Below are positions 38,801-47,939 of a stretch of DNA of 64,000 nt, piece after piece. A program made the position numbers and the translations under genes. Every line of letters begins with the position of its first letter. Position 1 is the stretch's first letter. This DNA is from Onthophagus taurus (Eukaryota > Arthropoda > Insecta > Coleoptera > Scarabaeidae), in NCBI RefSeq assembly GCF_036711975.1, contig NC_091975.1, forward strand, positions 5,768,501 to 5,832,500, given 5' to 3'. The notes under the pieces are model-generated. The model was not told where the DNA came from and made no database searches. It was given only the letters and a program-made list of their open reading frames with translations.

Positions 38801-41351
38801 TGTTGGATCACAAAAATGTGGAGAAAAAAAATGTTTAAACAAAACTTACATTTTCGTATAACCTAAAAGTATCAAAAAAGATGCTAATTTAAAAATTCCT
38901 AAAAGCCGTATTTATTGAAATTAAGGAATGAGACTTATTCTAAATTAAAGCTCAAAGCTTTCTCTTTAAAATGATGTATAATAATTGTTGGGTTGGATTG
39001 AAAAAATATTGAGAAAAAAAAAGTTTAAACAAAACTTACATTTTCGTATAACCTAAAAGTGTCAAAAAAGATGCTAATTTAAAAATTCCTGCAAGCCGTA
39101 TTTATTGAAATTAAGGAATGAAACTTATTTTAAATTAAAGCTCAATGCTTTCTCTTTAAAATGATGTAGAATAATTGATGGGTTGGATTAAAAAAATATT
39201 GAGAAAAAAAAATTTGAAATAAAACTTACATTTTCGTATAACCTAAAAGTGTCAAAAAAGATGCTAATTTAAAAATTCCTGAAAACCGTATTTATTGAAG
39301 TTAAGGAATGAAACTTATTTTAAATTAAAGTTTAAAGCTTTCTTTTTAAAATGATGTATAATAATTGTTGGGTTGGATAGAAAAAATATTGAGAAAAAAA
39401 TGTTTAAGCAAAACTTACGTTTTCGTATAACCTAAAAGTGTTAAAAAAATGCTAATTTAAAAATTCCTGAAAGCCGTATTTATTGAAATTAAGGAATGAA
39501 ACTTATGATAAATTAAAGTTCAAAGCTTTCTCTTTAAAATGATGTATAATAATCGTTGGGTTGGATTGGAAAAATATTGAGAAAAAAATGTTTAAACAAA
39601 ACGTACATTTTCGTATAACCTAAAAGTGTCAAAAAAAAATGCTTATTTAAAAATTCCTGAAAGTCGTATTTATTGAAATTAAGGAATGAGACTTATTCTA
39701 AATTAAAGTTCAAAGCTTTCTCTTTAAAATGATGTATAATAATCGTTGGGTTGGATTGGAAAAATATTGAGAAAAAAATGTTTAAACAAAACGTACATTT
39801 TCGTATAACCTAAAAGTGTCAAAAAAAATGCTTATTTAAAAATTCCTGAAAGTCGTATTTATTGAAATTAAGGAATGAAACTTATTTTAAATTAAAGCTC
39901 AAAGCTTTTTCTTTAAAATGATGTATAATAATGGTTGTGTTGGATCACAAAAATGTGGAGAAAAAAAATGTTTAAACAAAACTTACATTTTCGTATAACC
40001 TAAAAGTATCAAAAAAGATGCTAATTTAAAAATTCCTAAAAGCCGTATTTATTGAAATTAAGGAATGAGACTTATTCTAAATTAAAGCTCAAAGCTTTCT
40101 CTTTAAAATGATGTATAATAATTGTTGGGTTGGATTGAAAAAATATTGAGAAAAAAAAAGTTAAACAAAACTTACATTTTCGTATAACCTAAAAGTGTCA
40201 AAAAAGATGCTAATTTAAAAATTCCTGCAAGCCGTATTTATTGAAATTAAGGAATGAAACTTATTTTAAATTAAAGCTCAATGCTTTCTCTTTAAAATGA
40301 TGTAGAATAATTGATGGGTTGGATTAAAAAAATATTGAGAAAAAAAAATTTGAAATAAAACTTACATTTTCGTATAACCTAAAAGTGTCAAAAAAGATGC
40401 TAATTTAAAAATTCCTAAAAGCCGTATTTATTGAAATTAAGGAATGAGACTTATTCTAAATTAAAGCTCAATGCTTTCTTTTTAAAATGATTTAAAATGA
40501 GTGTTTAAAACCACCGAAACTTTAAAGTACCATCGGGGCACAAAGGGTTAAATATAAATTTTGTAAGCCCATAGAACTGGATCATTGTTCTGATCCTCTG
40601 CTTTTTGGGTATGGACGCTATATTGCAGAAACGTATGTGACAAAACAAAGGTGGTGGTCTTTAGGCTCATGTTTCGGTGTACCATGTGTTCATAACGAAA
40701 TAATCCCAAATGGGCGAAGTATTGTATCAATCATCAAACGCCTAAAACGTCGCCGCATGTTGAACTTTAAGATATCTAAATCGTTCATGTTAACATTTAA
40801 TTTATATTTCCCACTTATTAGATAAAATCAATATAACTAATGGGAATGACTGTAATAAAAAAAGGCACATAAAACATTCTTTTGTCTGCATAACAATGAC
40901 ACGTTGATTCACGAGCAGATAACGCTAGTTCAGGGAGTAGTTCTTCAACCTTCTCGGAATCAACCCCTCGGTAAAATTCAAAGGGAAGTGTCATCCGTTT
41001 CGGTTCGTCTCTAAACAAACAACGACCCTATCTCAAATGTACATTAACCATAGAGGAGGGGTAGTTTCCACTTTTCTTTTACCTCTTGAGTATTTACTTT
41101 TGATCGTAAACAGTAGATAAATAACAAAATTCGTGACATCTATCAACAAAGTTATTAATATTGATACTAAAATCAACCCTTACTTGAAAACTTTCTACTT
41201 TCAGGGTGTTAAGCAATATCTACGACGAAGTGTGATGTGTGTCGACGGTCAAGAGATGGCGTTGGCGGATAAATTTTGCGACGCCGGAAGTCGTCCTTTA
41301 GAATATAAACACTGCGGCCATCTGCCCGTGTGTCCCGAAAGCTTTAGATGA
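14828..41351 (+). CDS. Complete ADAMTS-type secreted metalloprotease (976 aa, 12 coding exons)
   Basis: Join 14828-14912, 31408-31727, 32037-32245, 32300-32558, 33335-33699, 33965-34111, 34465-34705, 34759-35074, 35949-36073, 36133-36501, 37180-37527, 41205-41351; phases agree throughout. Order: signal peptide (1-24), M12B propeptide with a very basic, His-rich stretch (about 155-200), furin-type RNTR ending at residue 250, reprolysin domain with the complete zinc site HEMGHNFGMYHD (408-419) and a Met-turn IMTP, disintegrin-like region, TSP1 ([12 protein letters not shown]), Cys-rich region, spacer, and two further TSP1 repeats. All catalytic residues are present, so an active extracellular-matrix protease is expected. 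The start is the signal-peptide ATG; its exon joins in phase to the propeptide across a 16.5 kb intron. Intron 4 is GC-AG. The paralogue ends at 4055. Confidence 0.92.
14913..20188. other. ADAMTS intron 1, proximal part
   Basis: No exon seen. Around 15.70-16.80 kb there are degraded repeats, including a TTTCG...CTTCAG motif near 15748-15770 and an imperfect hairpin at 16746-16797 whose arms read TTTATCTTC / GAAGATAAA. Around 19.32-19.42 kb lie two copies of a CCGAGGT..GCTTGCGGCCGA word that also forms a minisatellite at 54.1-54.5 kb. Confidence 0.45.
20193..21949. mobile_element. piggyBac-like non-autonomous element 1, filled with 190 bp satellite
   Basis: The element is bounded by inverted ends CCCTTTGTGTCCC / GGGACACAAAGGG and flanked on both sides by TTAA (20189-20192, 21950-21953), the target of piggyBac transposases. 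Most of the interior is a roughly 190 bp satellite, about six copies with AGCTTTGAGCTTTAATTT. Near the right end (21530-21720) a degraded frame encodes a Cys-rich stretch ([16 protein letters not shown], then frame-shifted [12 protein letters not shown]) that resembles the C-terminal zinc-binding region of piggyBac transposases. I infer a transposase-deleted derivative whose middle was replaced by tandem repeats. A second copy, in the opposite orientation, is at 38076-40547. Confidence 0.8.
20230..21470. repeat. 190 bp satellite inside piggyBac-like element 1
   Basis: About six tandem copies, period close to 190 bases (for example AGCTTTGAGCTTTAATTT near 20250, 20440 and 20630). Copies diverge at scattered positions and the last is shortened. 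The reverse complement is the same family as the array at 38240-40500. Confidence 0.88.
21954..24100. other. ADAMTS intron 1, middle part
   Basis: No exon or clear repeat recognised. A GC-rich palindromic run of 8 G followed by CGCCCCC lies at 23679-23693 in otherwise AT-rich DNA. Confidence 0.4.
24104..26735. mobile_element. Foldback element with long, internally repeated inverted arms
   Basis: The left end (CTTCAGAGACCGGCGAGACG) is matched by the reverse complement near 26710-26730. The arms pair over about 400 bases at the outside (GGGCCCATATC, the CCAACCGTGTGCTTAG block, then a CACGGCCTTGTGCAGCCG block) and again further in (25077-25180 with 26058-26175). The left arm carries about three direct copies of a unit near 360 bases, each with an open frame containing [18 protein letters not shown]. 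This is typical of foldback transposons. I see no transposase. A CTAG-rich MITE sits in the loop. Confidence 0.7.
25620..25855. mobile_element. CTAG-rich inverted-repeat element nested in the foldback loop
   Basis: Arms of about 68-75 bases (25625-25692 and 25774-25848) are near-perfect inverted repeats made of CTAG words and ending in TTTCGGGTT / AACCCGAAA. The 81-base loop contains GACGTTTCGGGTGCC. The arm vocabulary matches the stem-loops at 1556-2250, so it is probably the same superfamily with a different loop. Confidence 0.7.
26736..27592. other. ADAMTS intron 1, no feature recognised
   Basis: Unique-looking AT-rich sequence between the foldback element and the 181 bp satellite. No exon or repeat seen. 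Confidence 0.4.
27593..29768. repeat. 12-copy, 181 bp satellite array in ADAMTS intron 1
   Basis: Twelve copies with CCCATAATTTATTGTAA at about 181-base steps (27604, 27784, 27964 and so on to about 29592). The inner copies are almost identical; the first and last diverge, as expected for array edges. Each unit has a dyad CGAGAATT / AATTCTCG around a 17-base loop and the word TGAGATAAAATAACGAGATA. A 66-codon open frame in it is a by-product of the repeat. Confidence 0.93.
29769..31407. other. ADAMTS intron 1, distal part
   Basis: No exon, repeat array or element recognised; the acceptor TTTCAG at its end leads into the propeptide exon. Some GC-richer patches (for example about 30.5 and 31.1 kb) could hold enhancers, but that cannot be judged here. 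Confidence 0.4.
32559..33334 (+). other. GC-AG intron 4 of the ADAMTS gene
   Basis: The donor reads ATG|GCAAGT and the acceptor TTATCAG|GTA. With GC as donor the protein runs on as TIMNM then [11 protein letters not shown], the expected ADAMTS catalytic-domain sequence. No GT at this position keeps the frame and motif. Apart from the donor base it is a consensus junction, as usual for GC-AG introns. Confidence 0.85.
34190..34370. repeat. Short degenerate minisatellite in ADAMTS intron 6
   Basis: About six degenerate copies of a 26-28 base unit built around ACTAG and ACTGCTAAT or ACTTGCAGAAC, between the catalytic and disintegrin-like exons. Copies differ at several positions. Confidence 0.55.
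37528..38071. other. Start of the last ADAMTS intron, with a CTAG-repeat fragment
   Basis: No exon seen. At about 37805-37870 there is a fragment of the CTAG-rich arm (TTCTAGTTCTAGGTCTAGTG) without its palindromic core. Confidence 0.5.
38076..40547. mobile_element. piggyBac-like non-autonomous element 2, filled with 190 bp satellite
   Basis: Ends CCCTTTGTGTCCC and GGGGCACAAAGGG are flanked by TTAA on both sides (38072-38075, 40548-40551). It is the same family as the element at 20193-21949 but reversed: its left end matches that element's right end, including a block with a C-run / G-run hairpin. The interior is about 12 copies of the 190 bp satellite. No transposase remnant was found in this copy. 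It lies in the 3.7 kb last intron of the ADAMTS gene. Confidence 0.8.
38240..40500. repeat. 190 bp satellite with a 1.14 kb higher-order duplication
   Basis: About 12 copies of a 190-base unit, each with TTTAAAATGATGTATAATAA or a close variant and CATTTTCGTATAACCTAAAA. The block from about 38345 reappears nearly base for base from about 39482 (offset about 1137 bases, six units), including private variants such as GTTGTGTTGGATCACAAAAA. The array therefore grew by duplicating six units at once. Confidence 0.85.
40552..41204. other. Last ADAMTS intron, distal end
   Basis: No feature recognised between the piggyBac-like element and the terminal exon; the acceptor is TTTCAG at 41204. Confidence 0.4.
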
Positions 41352-41606
41352 GCTTGCTTTGAACAAATCGAAAAGGATTCTTTTATTTCCAATGCTTCAG
41401 CGCTGAAAACTAACCCAAAAAACGTAAATAACGTTAAGGATAATTGAAGAAGACTGAAAAAGCGAGATAATAAAAAAATAAGAAAATAAGAATATAAGAA
41501 AAAGATGGTATTTTTTATTTATAACTTAAAATTAATAGAAGTAGTAGAAAAAAATCTTAACTAATAAAAAAAAATGTAGTTGTACTAATGAATATCTTTT
41601 TTTAAT

Positions 41607-42315
41607 TCAGTAATTTGTAAAACTTCCCCACATTAAATCTAATAAAGGATGAGGACATTCTTTTAATAAACCATCATCGCATGATTCTTCTAAAAAAATA
41701 TTTCCTATTTCCACAACTCCCTCACTCCTTCAAAAAAAATTTATTATTAAATCTAAATAAATAATAATTAAGTACTTACAAAAAAACCTCCGAAAGTAAA
41801 TCCTTCACCAAAGATTTTCCTTTAAAAGGAACAAATTGTTTGGCTTCGCAAACCATTCTTTGCACGCAAGCAGTTCCATTTAAACCATATCTACAAATAA
41901 AATCTTAATTTTAATTAATTTTCGATGTAAAAATTAATAAAACCGATCAAGTGAAGTTGAAATATCATTAAACAACGCCCGCCTGTGAACTCGGTGACCT
42001 ATAAGTCGCCTAATAACACTCGTATCTTGTGGAAGGGGGTGCGGACAATCGAATTCGTGAAGAAATTGTACCCCTTTTGGCACTTTTTGCATAAGAATTT
42101 TTACATAAACGACCGTGTACTAAAGAGACTCAATTTAATAAAATAAAAAAAAATAAATTTATTTATGTTCATACCACAAAGTTAGCACCTTTTGGAAAAC
42201 CTAAATACCGCCTTTTTCTTGTAAGAATATTAGAAGTTTTTAATGTAAATTGAGACCCCATCACATCAAAATAAAAAAGATATAAAATGATGAAAGAATA
42301 AATTTTTTTTGGCAT
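41607..42315 (-). CDS. DM4/DM12 domain secreted protein, complete (182 aa), unit i
   Basis: Complement of join 41607-41727, 41780-41890, 41944-42119, 42175-42315. Exon 1 encodes a signal peptide and the motif RKRRYLGFPKGANFV. Exon 2 has VPKGVQF...FDCPHPLP. Exon 3 carries YGLNGTACVQRMVCEAK with the family's Cys-x5-Cys, and exon 4 the second pair (ESCDDG...ECPHP). This is the usual layout of the arthropod DM4/DM12 family: small secreted proteins of unknown function with an R/K-R processing site near the start. The gene converges on the ADAMTS gene, with 255 bases between the two stops. Upstream lie two related units (ii, iii) that lack normal 3' exons. Its exon 3 acceptor phase also fits the exon 2 donors of both. 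Confidence 0.88.
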
Positions 42316-42471
42316 GGTAAAGCTAAATTTTTAAAACACTGGCTATACATTTTTAGGTGTGTCGTTTTATATGAACTAAACTGTTTGTTAAATTCATTTG
42401 GATCATTTTTAAGAGGTTGTTTTTAAAATTGTCTTTAAAATCAATATTTGTAAAAAGAATAATAAAATTAC

Positions 42472-43431
42472 CCGTCTAGAGAAGTTGAAATATCCTCAAA
42501 TAATTGTCTTCGGTGTATTTTATGTCCATGTTTGAATCGTTTAAATAAAGAAGTATCAGTTGGTAAAGGAAAAGGGACATCAAACTCAGTTAACCATTGA
42601 ATACCCTTAGGAACTTTCTTCATTAAAACTTTTACGAAAACAGCTTGGTACTGAAATCGGTTACAAATCGATTATTACAAATCAAGATTTGACTAAAAAT
42701 ATAACTTTTCAATGACATTTTTTATTGTGTATTTAATAAAAGAAAAATTTTATGTAAACATTCAAAAATTTTAAAAGTTTAAGAATGTCTACAAAATCGA
42801 ATCCTAGGAATAATTTTATGAAACATTCATTAATTATCAATGATTATATCAGCTTTCCAATTAAAGTTACCATTTTGAAAAATCACTTTTAGATTGGAAG
42901 ATATAAATGATTGAAGTTGTAATTTTAACAATTCAATTTAAACGTTATATTTAAAAATTTGTGGAAAATCGAATTGTACGAATAATTTTATGAAACATTA
43001 ACAAGTTATCAACTATTGTTAAAGCTTTTCAATAAAAGTTTTTATTTTGTAAAATCACTTTTAGGTTGAGAGATGTAAATGTTTGAAGTTGATCGTAATT
43101 TTAATAATTCAATTTAAGCACTATATTTAAAAATTTTTGGAAAATCGAATCGTACAAATTTATGAAACATTCACGAATTATCAATGATTATATTAGCTTT
43201 TCAGTACAAATTTCCGTTTTGAAAATTCACTTTTAGATTATGAGATAAAAATTTTTAAAAATAAATTGAACGCACCACAAAATTAGCTCCTTTTGGAAAT
43301 GTTAAATACCGTTTTTTCCTGGAAAATACATTTTCTCGATTTTTTACCGTCGATTTATTATCAACACAGAACAGATTCTCTAAGAATAATAATAAAAAGA
43401 TTAACGTAAACAATTTTGAATGGAAACTCAT
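42472..43431 (-). CDS. DM4/DM12-type 5' two-exon unit without 3' exons, unit ii
   Basis: Complement of join 42472-42650, 43276-43431. Exon 1 encodes a signal peptide (IFLLLFLENLFC) and RKKRYLTFPKGANFV; exon 2 encodes VPKGIQWLTEFDVPFPLP and FEDISTSLD, close to unit i. The exon 2 donor (GACGG|GTAATT) is intact and in phase 2, but no cysteine exon follows in the 156 bases before unit i starts; reading on without splicing meets a stop at once. Either the transcript splices over unit i's first two exons into its exons 3 and 4, or the gene lost its 3' half. The open frame and intact splice sites favour a working unit. Its 625-base intron holds a three-copy repeat. Confidence 0.7.
42790..43262. repeat. 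Three-copy, roughly 175 bp repeat in the intron of DM unit ii
   Basis: Copies begin near 42793, 42965 and 43140 at AAAATCGAAT. Each continues with TTTATGAAACATT and later TCACTTTTAG; the third is partial. They are clearly diverged, so the array is older than the others in the window. Confidence 0.75.
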
Positions 43432-43698
43432 TTCACTTGTAGCGAATGTAATAAGGTATTGACTGAGTATCGATCGAAATAAGAATTTATTGAAAATATA
43501 AAGTCTGTACTTTGTTTACCCTAGTAATTTGTATGGGGACGTTTATTACAACAACTCTGAGTAATGTAGACATGAAAGAACGATAATGGACATACAATAC
43601 ACTCTGTTTAACCATCGCTAATATCCCGGTACTGTTATTTCGTGGTAAAAAAGATTTTTTATTCGATTCGTTTTTAGATTTTAAACCGTCGATTTACT

Positions 43699-44290
43699 TT
43701 ATTTTGCTTTTACGAACTTTTCTGGTTCTTGAATTTCCCTTTGACGTCGACTATTACCATTTAGACGGTATCTGCAGATGCAATTTCCTATATATAACGA
43801 ATAAATTTTAGATGTACCGCCCCTTTACCTTCTCAAAATAGAAAAAAAATTTAAGTTTAAGAGATATCGAAAGATTTCCATTTATATTAACTAGATAGAA
43901 AACTATTTAAATAAATACCCATCAAGTCCTCGGATTAATCTTCTCTTCATATCGTTTCGTTCGATTGTGTGCTTTTTAACCCTGCTATGAAAGTATTTAA
44001 ACGGCTCCAAATTAAATGGTAATGGAAATGGAACGTCGAATTCTTCCGTAAATTGTATACCGGGCGGTGCTGATTTCATTAGTGCTTTAGCTAATACGAG
44101 TTGTAGCTACAAAAATGTTTTATTTTATTAATTAATATTGAATAATTAAATAAATTCGTACCACAAAGTTGCTTCTTTCAGGAAATAATAAAAATCTTCT
44201 CTTTCTAAACAAGAAATCCTTTTTGTTGATACCATTTAGAGCAAAAATTTGAATAACAATAATCGAAATAAAAACAAGCGTGGTTTTCAT
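43699..44290 (-). CDS. DM4/DM12-derived protein with a cysteine-free third exon (129 aa), unit iii
   Basis: Complement of join 43699-43771, 43919-44106, 44162-44290. Exon 1 encodes a signal peptide (TLVFISIIVIQIFALNG) and RKRRFLLFPERSNFV; exon 2 encodes APPGIQF...FDVPFPLPFN. The proposed exon 3 starts YRLNGNSRRQREIQEPEK, aligned with YGLNGTACVQRMVCEAK of unit i at the same phase, but both cysteines are gone and a stop follows after 23 codons. An AATAAA lies just downstream. It could be a protein that has lost the DM4/DM12 disulphide core, or a decaying gene in which exons 1 and 2 still splice to unit i. The open frame and intact splice sites argue against a simple pseudogene. Confidence 0.6.
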
Positions 44291-44539
44291 GATGGAAAGT
44301 TTTAAAATAACTCGACTTAAAAAAAAGAAAACTTTAAAAGCGTTGTTAATTACATATTTAAATATTGAGTGGAAAAAAACGAAAGTAGGACCGGAGTTGT
44401 TTATTTCATTTAGGTATCAACTTGAATCAGTCTTGATTATTTTTAATAAAATAAAGATTATTCATTATAATCCGGCTCTGACCAAAAAGTGTTAATTTTA
44501 AAATTTATTTTACAACGAACTTAATCCAATTAAAACTTG

Positions 44540-44785
44540 CTATCTCGTCATTCCATCCACAAACATTTCGTAAACCCATAAAACGCAATTTATGATTGTG
44601 CATTTCGCATCCGTTGGTTTCATTGAAATAGTCGTAGATTTATGGTTCGTCATTGTTGTAACATCTCGTAAACGAAACGTTCCAGTATTATTCGTTCGCC
44701 GGTGAATGTAACAGTAATTTTTCTCGAGGATCCTCTCGTCATCTACGGCTTTGCCGCATTGATTGAATGTTCCGTTTCCGCTCAT
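44540..44785 (-). CDS. Unidentified ORF (81 codons), uncertain
   Basis: An open frame with a balanced codon mix and four cysteines (NQCGKA, KNYCYIH, AKCTIINC) but no signal peptide, helix or motif I recognise. The upstream sequence (44786-44990) is GC-richer than its surroundings. It may be a fragment of a degraded gene or chance. Confidence 0.22.
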   Translation of the reverse strand: MSGNGTFNQCGKAVDDERILEKNYCYIHRRTNNTGTFRLRDVTTMTNHKSTTISMKPTDAKCTIINCVLWVYEMFVDGMTR

Positions 44786-45184
44786 CAGCGTTGATAATCT
44801 CGCGAAATGATCCTCAATAACTCCGCTCGGGTTGCAGACGAAACTCGACCATATATACTATGAAACGGCGTAACGTTGAAAACGCGTTCAGGATCCGGCC
44901 CCGAAACTCGGTTTCACAGAGTTCTGACAGCTAAGGCCTTATCTTGCATCCTCCTCGTTTCGTCACAACCAATACATCATCGACAAAGTTGCTGAAATGT
45001 CAAAGCTTCCAACCAATTTTATATTAATGTGAAACTTAAAACTTTATAAATTTTAAAATTACAATTAAAGATCCGTCAATATCAAGGCGGTCCAAGACAA
45101 TGTTTTTTGGCATTATTTAAGAAGACTCCATAAACGTTCCCAAAACATAACGGAATCACCAATTCCAAAAAAATTTCTTAAAAA

Positions 45185-45522
45185 AAAATCTCGGCACAAA
45201 CAGGATGTTCGCATTTGGCACCTGCTGTTTGTGATGCTGAAGAATGTCTTGATGATAGTATTCAAAGGCTCAATATTTTACATCACTCTAAAATAGAAAA
45301 TGAGGAATATTTCTGTTTATTAGAAAAGGCGTACGCGACTCACAGAGAGTTTTTAAATAATATTATTTCACCGCCTTCCATTAATGGTATAATTTCAAAA
45401 TATCCTGTAATTTTTAATAATAAAAGTGTACGCTGACATTTTAAAAAATTGACCGATGTGGATCTTAGTACCAAGTCACAAGTTTTGGAAAAAAGGCAAG
45501 ACAATATATTAAATTTTGGACT
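45185..45522 (+). pseudogene. Unidentified coding fragment interrupted by a LINE
   Basis: From about 45188 a frame runs through SIQRLNILHHSK and ISKYPVIFNN, breaks at one TGA (45435-45437), and continues (KKLTDVDLSTKSQVLEKR) to the LINE insertion at 45522. Beyond the LINE, at 47141, a frame continues as LRTTFIRSDEI. It reads like a conserved protein fragment without introns, so a retrocopy or mobile-element gene is possible. I do not recognise the family. Confidence 0.35.
45508..45522. repeat. Target-site duplication of the LINE, left copy
   Basis: The 15 bases ATTAAATTTTGGACT here recur exactly at 47126-47140, marking both ends of the insertion. Confidence 0.85.
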
Positions 45523-47125
45523 TCGGAAGGGAAGGGGAGTAATCGACAACGTGTACGTGTTGAAGCATCTGGCAGATAGAGAGCTGGATAAGAAGGGAGG
45601 GAAATTGTACGCCCTATTTATAGATTTGAAGGCGGCTTTTGATAAGGTGGATAGGGGAAAGTTGTGGGAGGAGATGGGGAGGAGGGGGATCACGGAACAC
45701 CTAATTGCGAGAGTGAAGGAAATATACATGGAGACTATGGCTAGGATAAAAGTGGGAGATAAGCTGAGCGACGTGTTCTGGACGACGAAGGGACTGAGGC
45801 AGGGATGTCCGCTGAGCCCAAGTCTGTTTGCACTGTATATGGCGGACCTGGAGGATAGATTGGGAAAGGGTTGGTGGTGGGAGGTAGAAAGATGCATATG
45901 TTAGCATACGCGGATGACATCGTGGTCATGGCGAGAGAAGCGGCGGAAATGAAAGATATGATAAAGACATTGGAAAGATATTTTAGGGGGAAGGGGCTGG
46001 AAGTGAATGTGGGGAAGACAAGGATGATGAAGTTTTGTAAGGGTGGGAGAAAAAGAACAGAAAACTGGAGATGGGAGGCAAAAGAAATCGAGGAGGTTAG
46101 GGAGTATACTTACTTGGGGTATGTGTTCAGGGAGGACAACAGGGAGGGGTCGCATGTGATAGCTATGGCAAAAAAGGCGAATAAGGTGATGGGACAAGTA
46201 TGGGGTTGGGGGCAGCGAGGAAGATTATGTTTGAAGGCCTGGTTAGCAGTGTGATGATGTATGGAGCAGAGGTATGGGGATGGAGAGAGCAGGCAATGCT
46301 GGAGGACGTGCAAGCTATATACTGGAGATGGGTGCTTGGGGTGGCAAGAGAAACACCGGGGTATATAGTGAGGGAAGAGGTAAAGGTGGATAAGGTCAGA
46401 ATGGAGGCGGGCAGGAGAGCAGTGAAATATGAAGAAAGAATAGAAGGGAGGCCAAACTGTGGGATCTTGGGGGAGTGTTGGAGGGAAATTAGAGAGGGAA
46501 AGATCAGACATGGGAAAGGAGACAGAGACAACTATTATAGACGAGCGGGCTACTCGGTAACTGAGATAAATAGTAGACGAAGGGTGGGTAGGGAGATGTG
46601 GAGGGAGTTGAGAGATAGGGACCGAGATGTGCAGCGACAGGAAAGAAGGACACAAATAAAGGAGGGGAGGTATAACGAAAGGTACAGGGACATAATAACG
46701 GAGGGGCTGCCTAGATACTTGTTATTGGAAGGAGATGAGGAAGGGAAGAAGTTGGTGGCTAGGTTCCGTTGTGGAAACGAGGAGAGAGCTAACAGATACT
46801 GGATGGCGGATGAGGAGAGGTGGTGTAGGCTATGCAGGGAGGAATGGGAAACGTTGGAACATATGTTGAATGGGTGCAGTGAGTTGAGGGAGGAGGAGTT
46901 GGATCGAGGGCAAATCTTAGGAGAGGGGGGAGAGGGGAAACGATGGATGAGAATGGTTGTGGGGGTAAGGAGACAAAGGGAAGGATGAGGGGATGATTGG
47001 GCCGTGGAGCCGAGGGTATGGAAATGGCGGAAGAGGGTGAAAATAATATACTAATAATATATATATTAAAATGTATTAAGGGGATAAATATTGTAAATAT
47101 TAAAAACAATAAAATGCTTATTATT
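45523..47125 (+). mobile_element. 5'-truncated non-LTR retrotransposon (LINE), frameshifted
   Basis: Reverse-transcriptase blocks appear in order: RKGRGVIDNVYVL, FIDLKAAFDKVDRGKLW, GLRQGCPLSPSLFALYM (45523-45870), then after a frameshift LAYADDIVVMA with the catalytic Asp pair and TRMMKF (45880-46200). After a second shift in a G-run near 46205 the frame encodes the C-terminal part with WCRLCREEWETLEHMLNGC, ending at 46988. The 3' end has AATAAA and a (TTA)n tail. The 15 bp target-site duplication defines the ends, and the 5' end is cut inside the RT domain, as is common for LINE insertions. Two frameshifts make it inactive. The Cys-His end suits jockey/R1-type elements, but I cannot place the clade. 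Confidence 0.88.
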
Positions 47126-47140
47126 ATTAAATTTTGGACT
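47126..47140. repeat. Target-site duplication of the LINE, right copy
   Basis: Identical to 45508-45522. It follows the (TTA)n tail directly, and host sequence resumes at 47141. Confidence 0.85.
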
Positions 47141-47939
47141 GAGAACTACATTTATTCGGAGTGATGAGATAACCGCAGAAAATAAGGATAGACTAACTTT
47201 AGAAATTATTGCTAGACCTTGCTAGACATTTCAAGGAAAAAATAGGCGACATCCTTCATAAGTTTAAGGTACACCAATATCTGTCAAATTTACTTTAACT
47301 TAAAATTTTTAGAAGTTTTTAGCGTTTATTTTAGAAATATAACATAAAAGAAATTGAGACGAATGTTGCAATCTTAACTCCTTGTGTAGTCCAAATAGGT
47401 ATGAAAACAGTCTTTGTTAAAATGATAAGCGTTATTTATGTTTTGTTTTTTTTCAGGCGTAAATTTTACAGTTTTTTTTTGAAAAAAAGCAAGTTTAATA
47501 TCAATAATCTATTGAATGCAGTGGAATTATGTTTTGCTCTGTATTTTATATTAAATACTCAGTATCCCAAAACAATAACTGGACTGCTAGAAACTGTACA
47601 ATATTATTTTTTTTAAATTCAATAAAATGACATCCCTTTTAATGAAGTTAAATAATCTGGAGCTCAATGCTATATATTCCAAACAATCAACGGTTTAGTA
47701 AGAATAATCCTTAAATTTAATTTTGTGTTAACTCTGCCTTTCTGAGTCAATAGGAATTTTCGAGGTCAAGGGTGATTTTTTTTGTATAACTTTATTAACA
47801 GTGACAATTACATTGTAATTGTACTTGACAAAATTTCAAATTCAACTAATTAAAGCAAAATACAATATGAAAATAAAGTTATCAATAATAGAGTAATAAT
47901 ACTAATAATTAATTAATTAATTAACATACACAGAAAGAA
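47141..47939. other. Intergenic, no gene recognised
   Basis: Starts with the continuation of the interrupted coding fragment (about 47141-47210). The rest is AT-rich with only short spurious frames. Confidence 0.35.

Noticed and set aside
45340-46655. Long minus-strand frames of 98-185 codons
   Set aside because: They are antisense to the LINE reverse transcriptase, whose purine-rich strand leaves the complement open.
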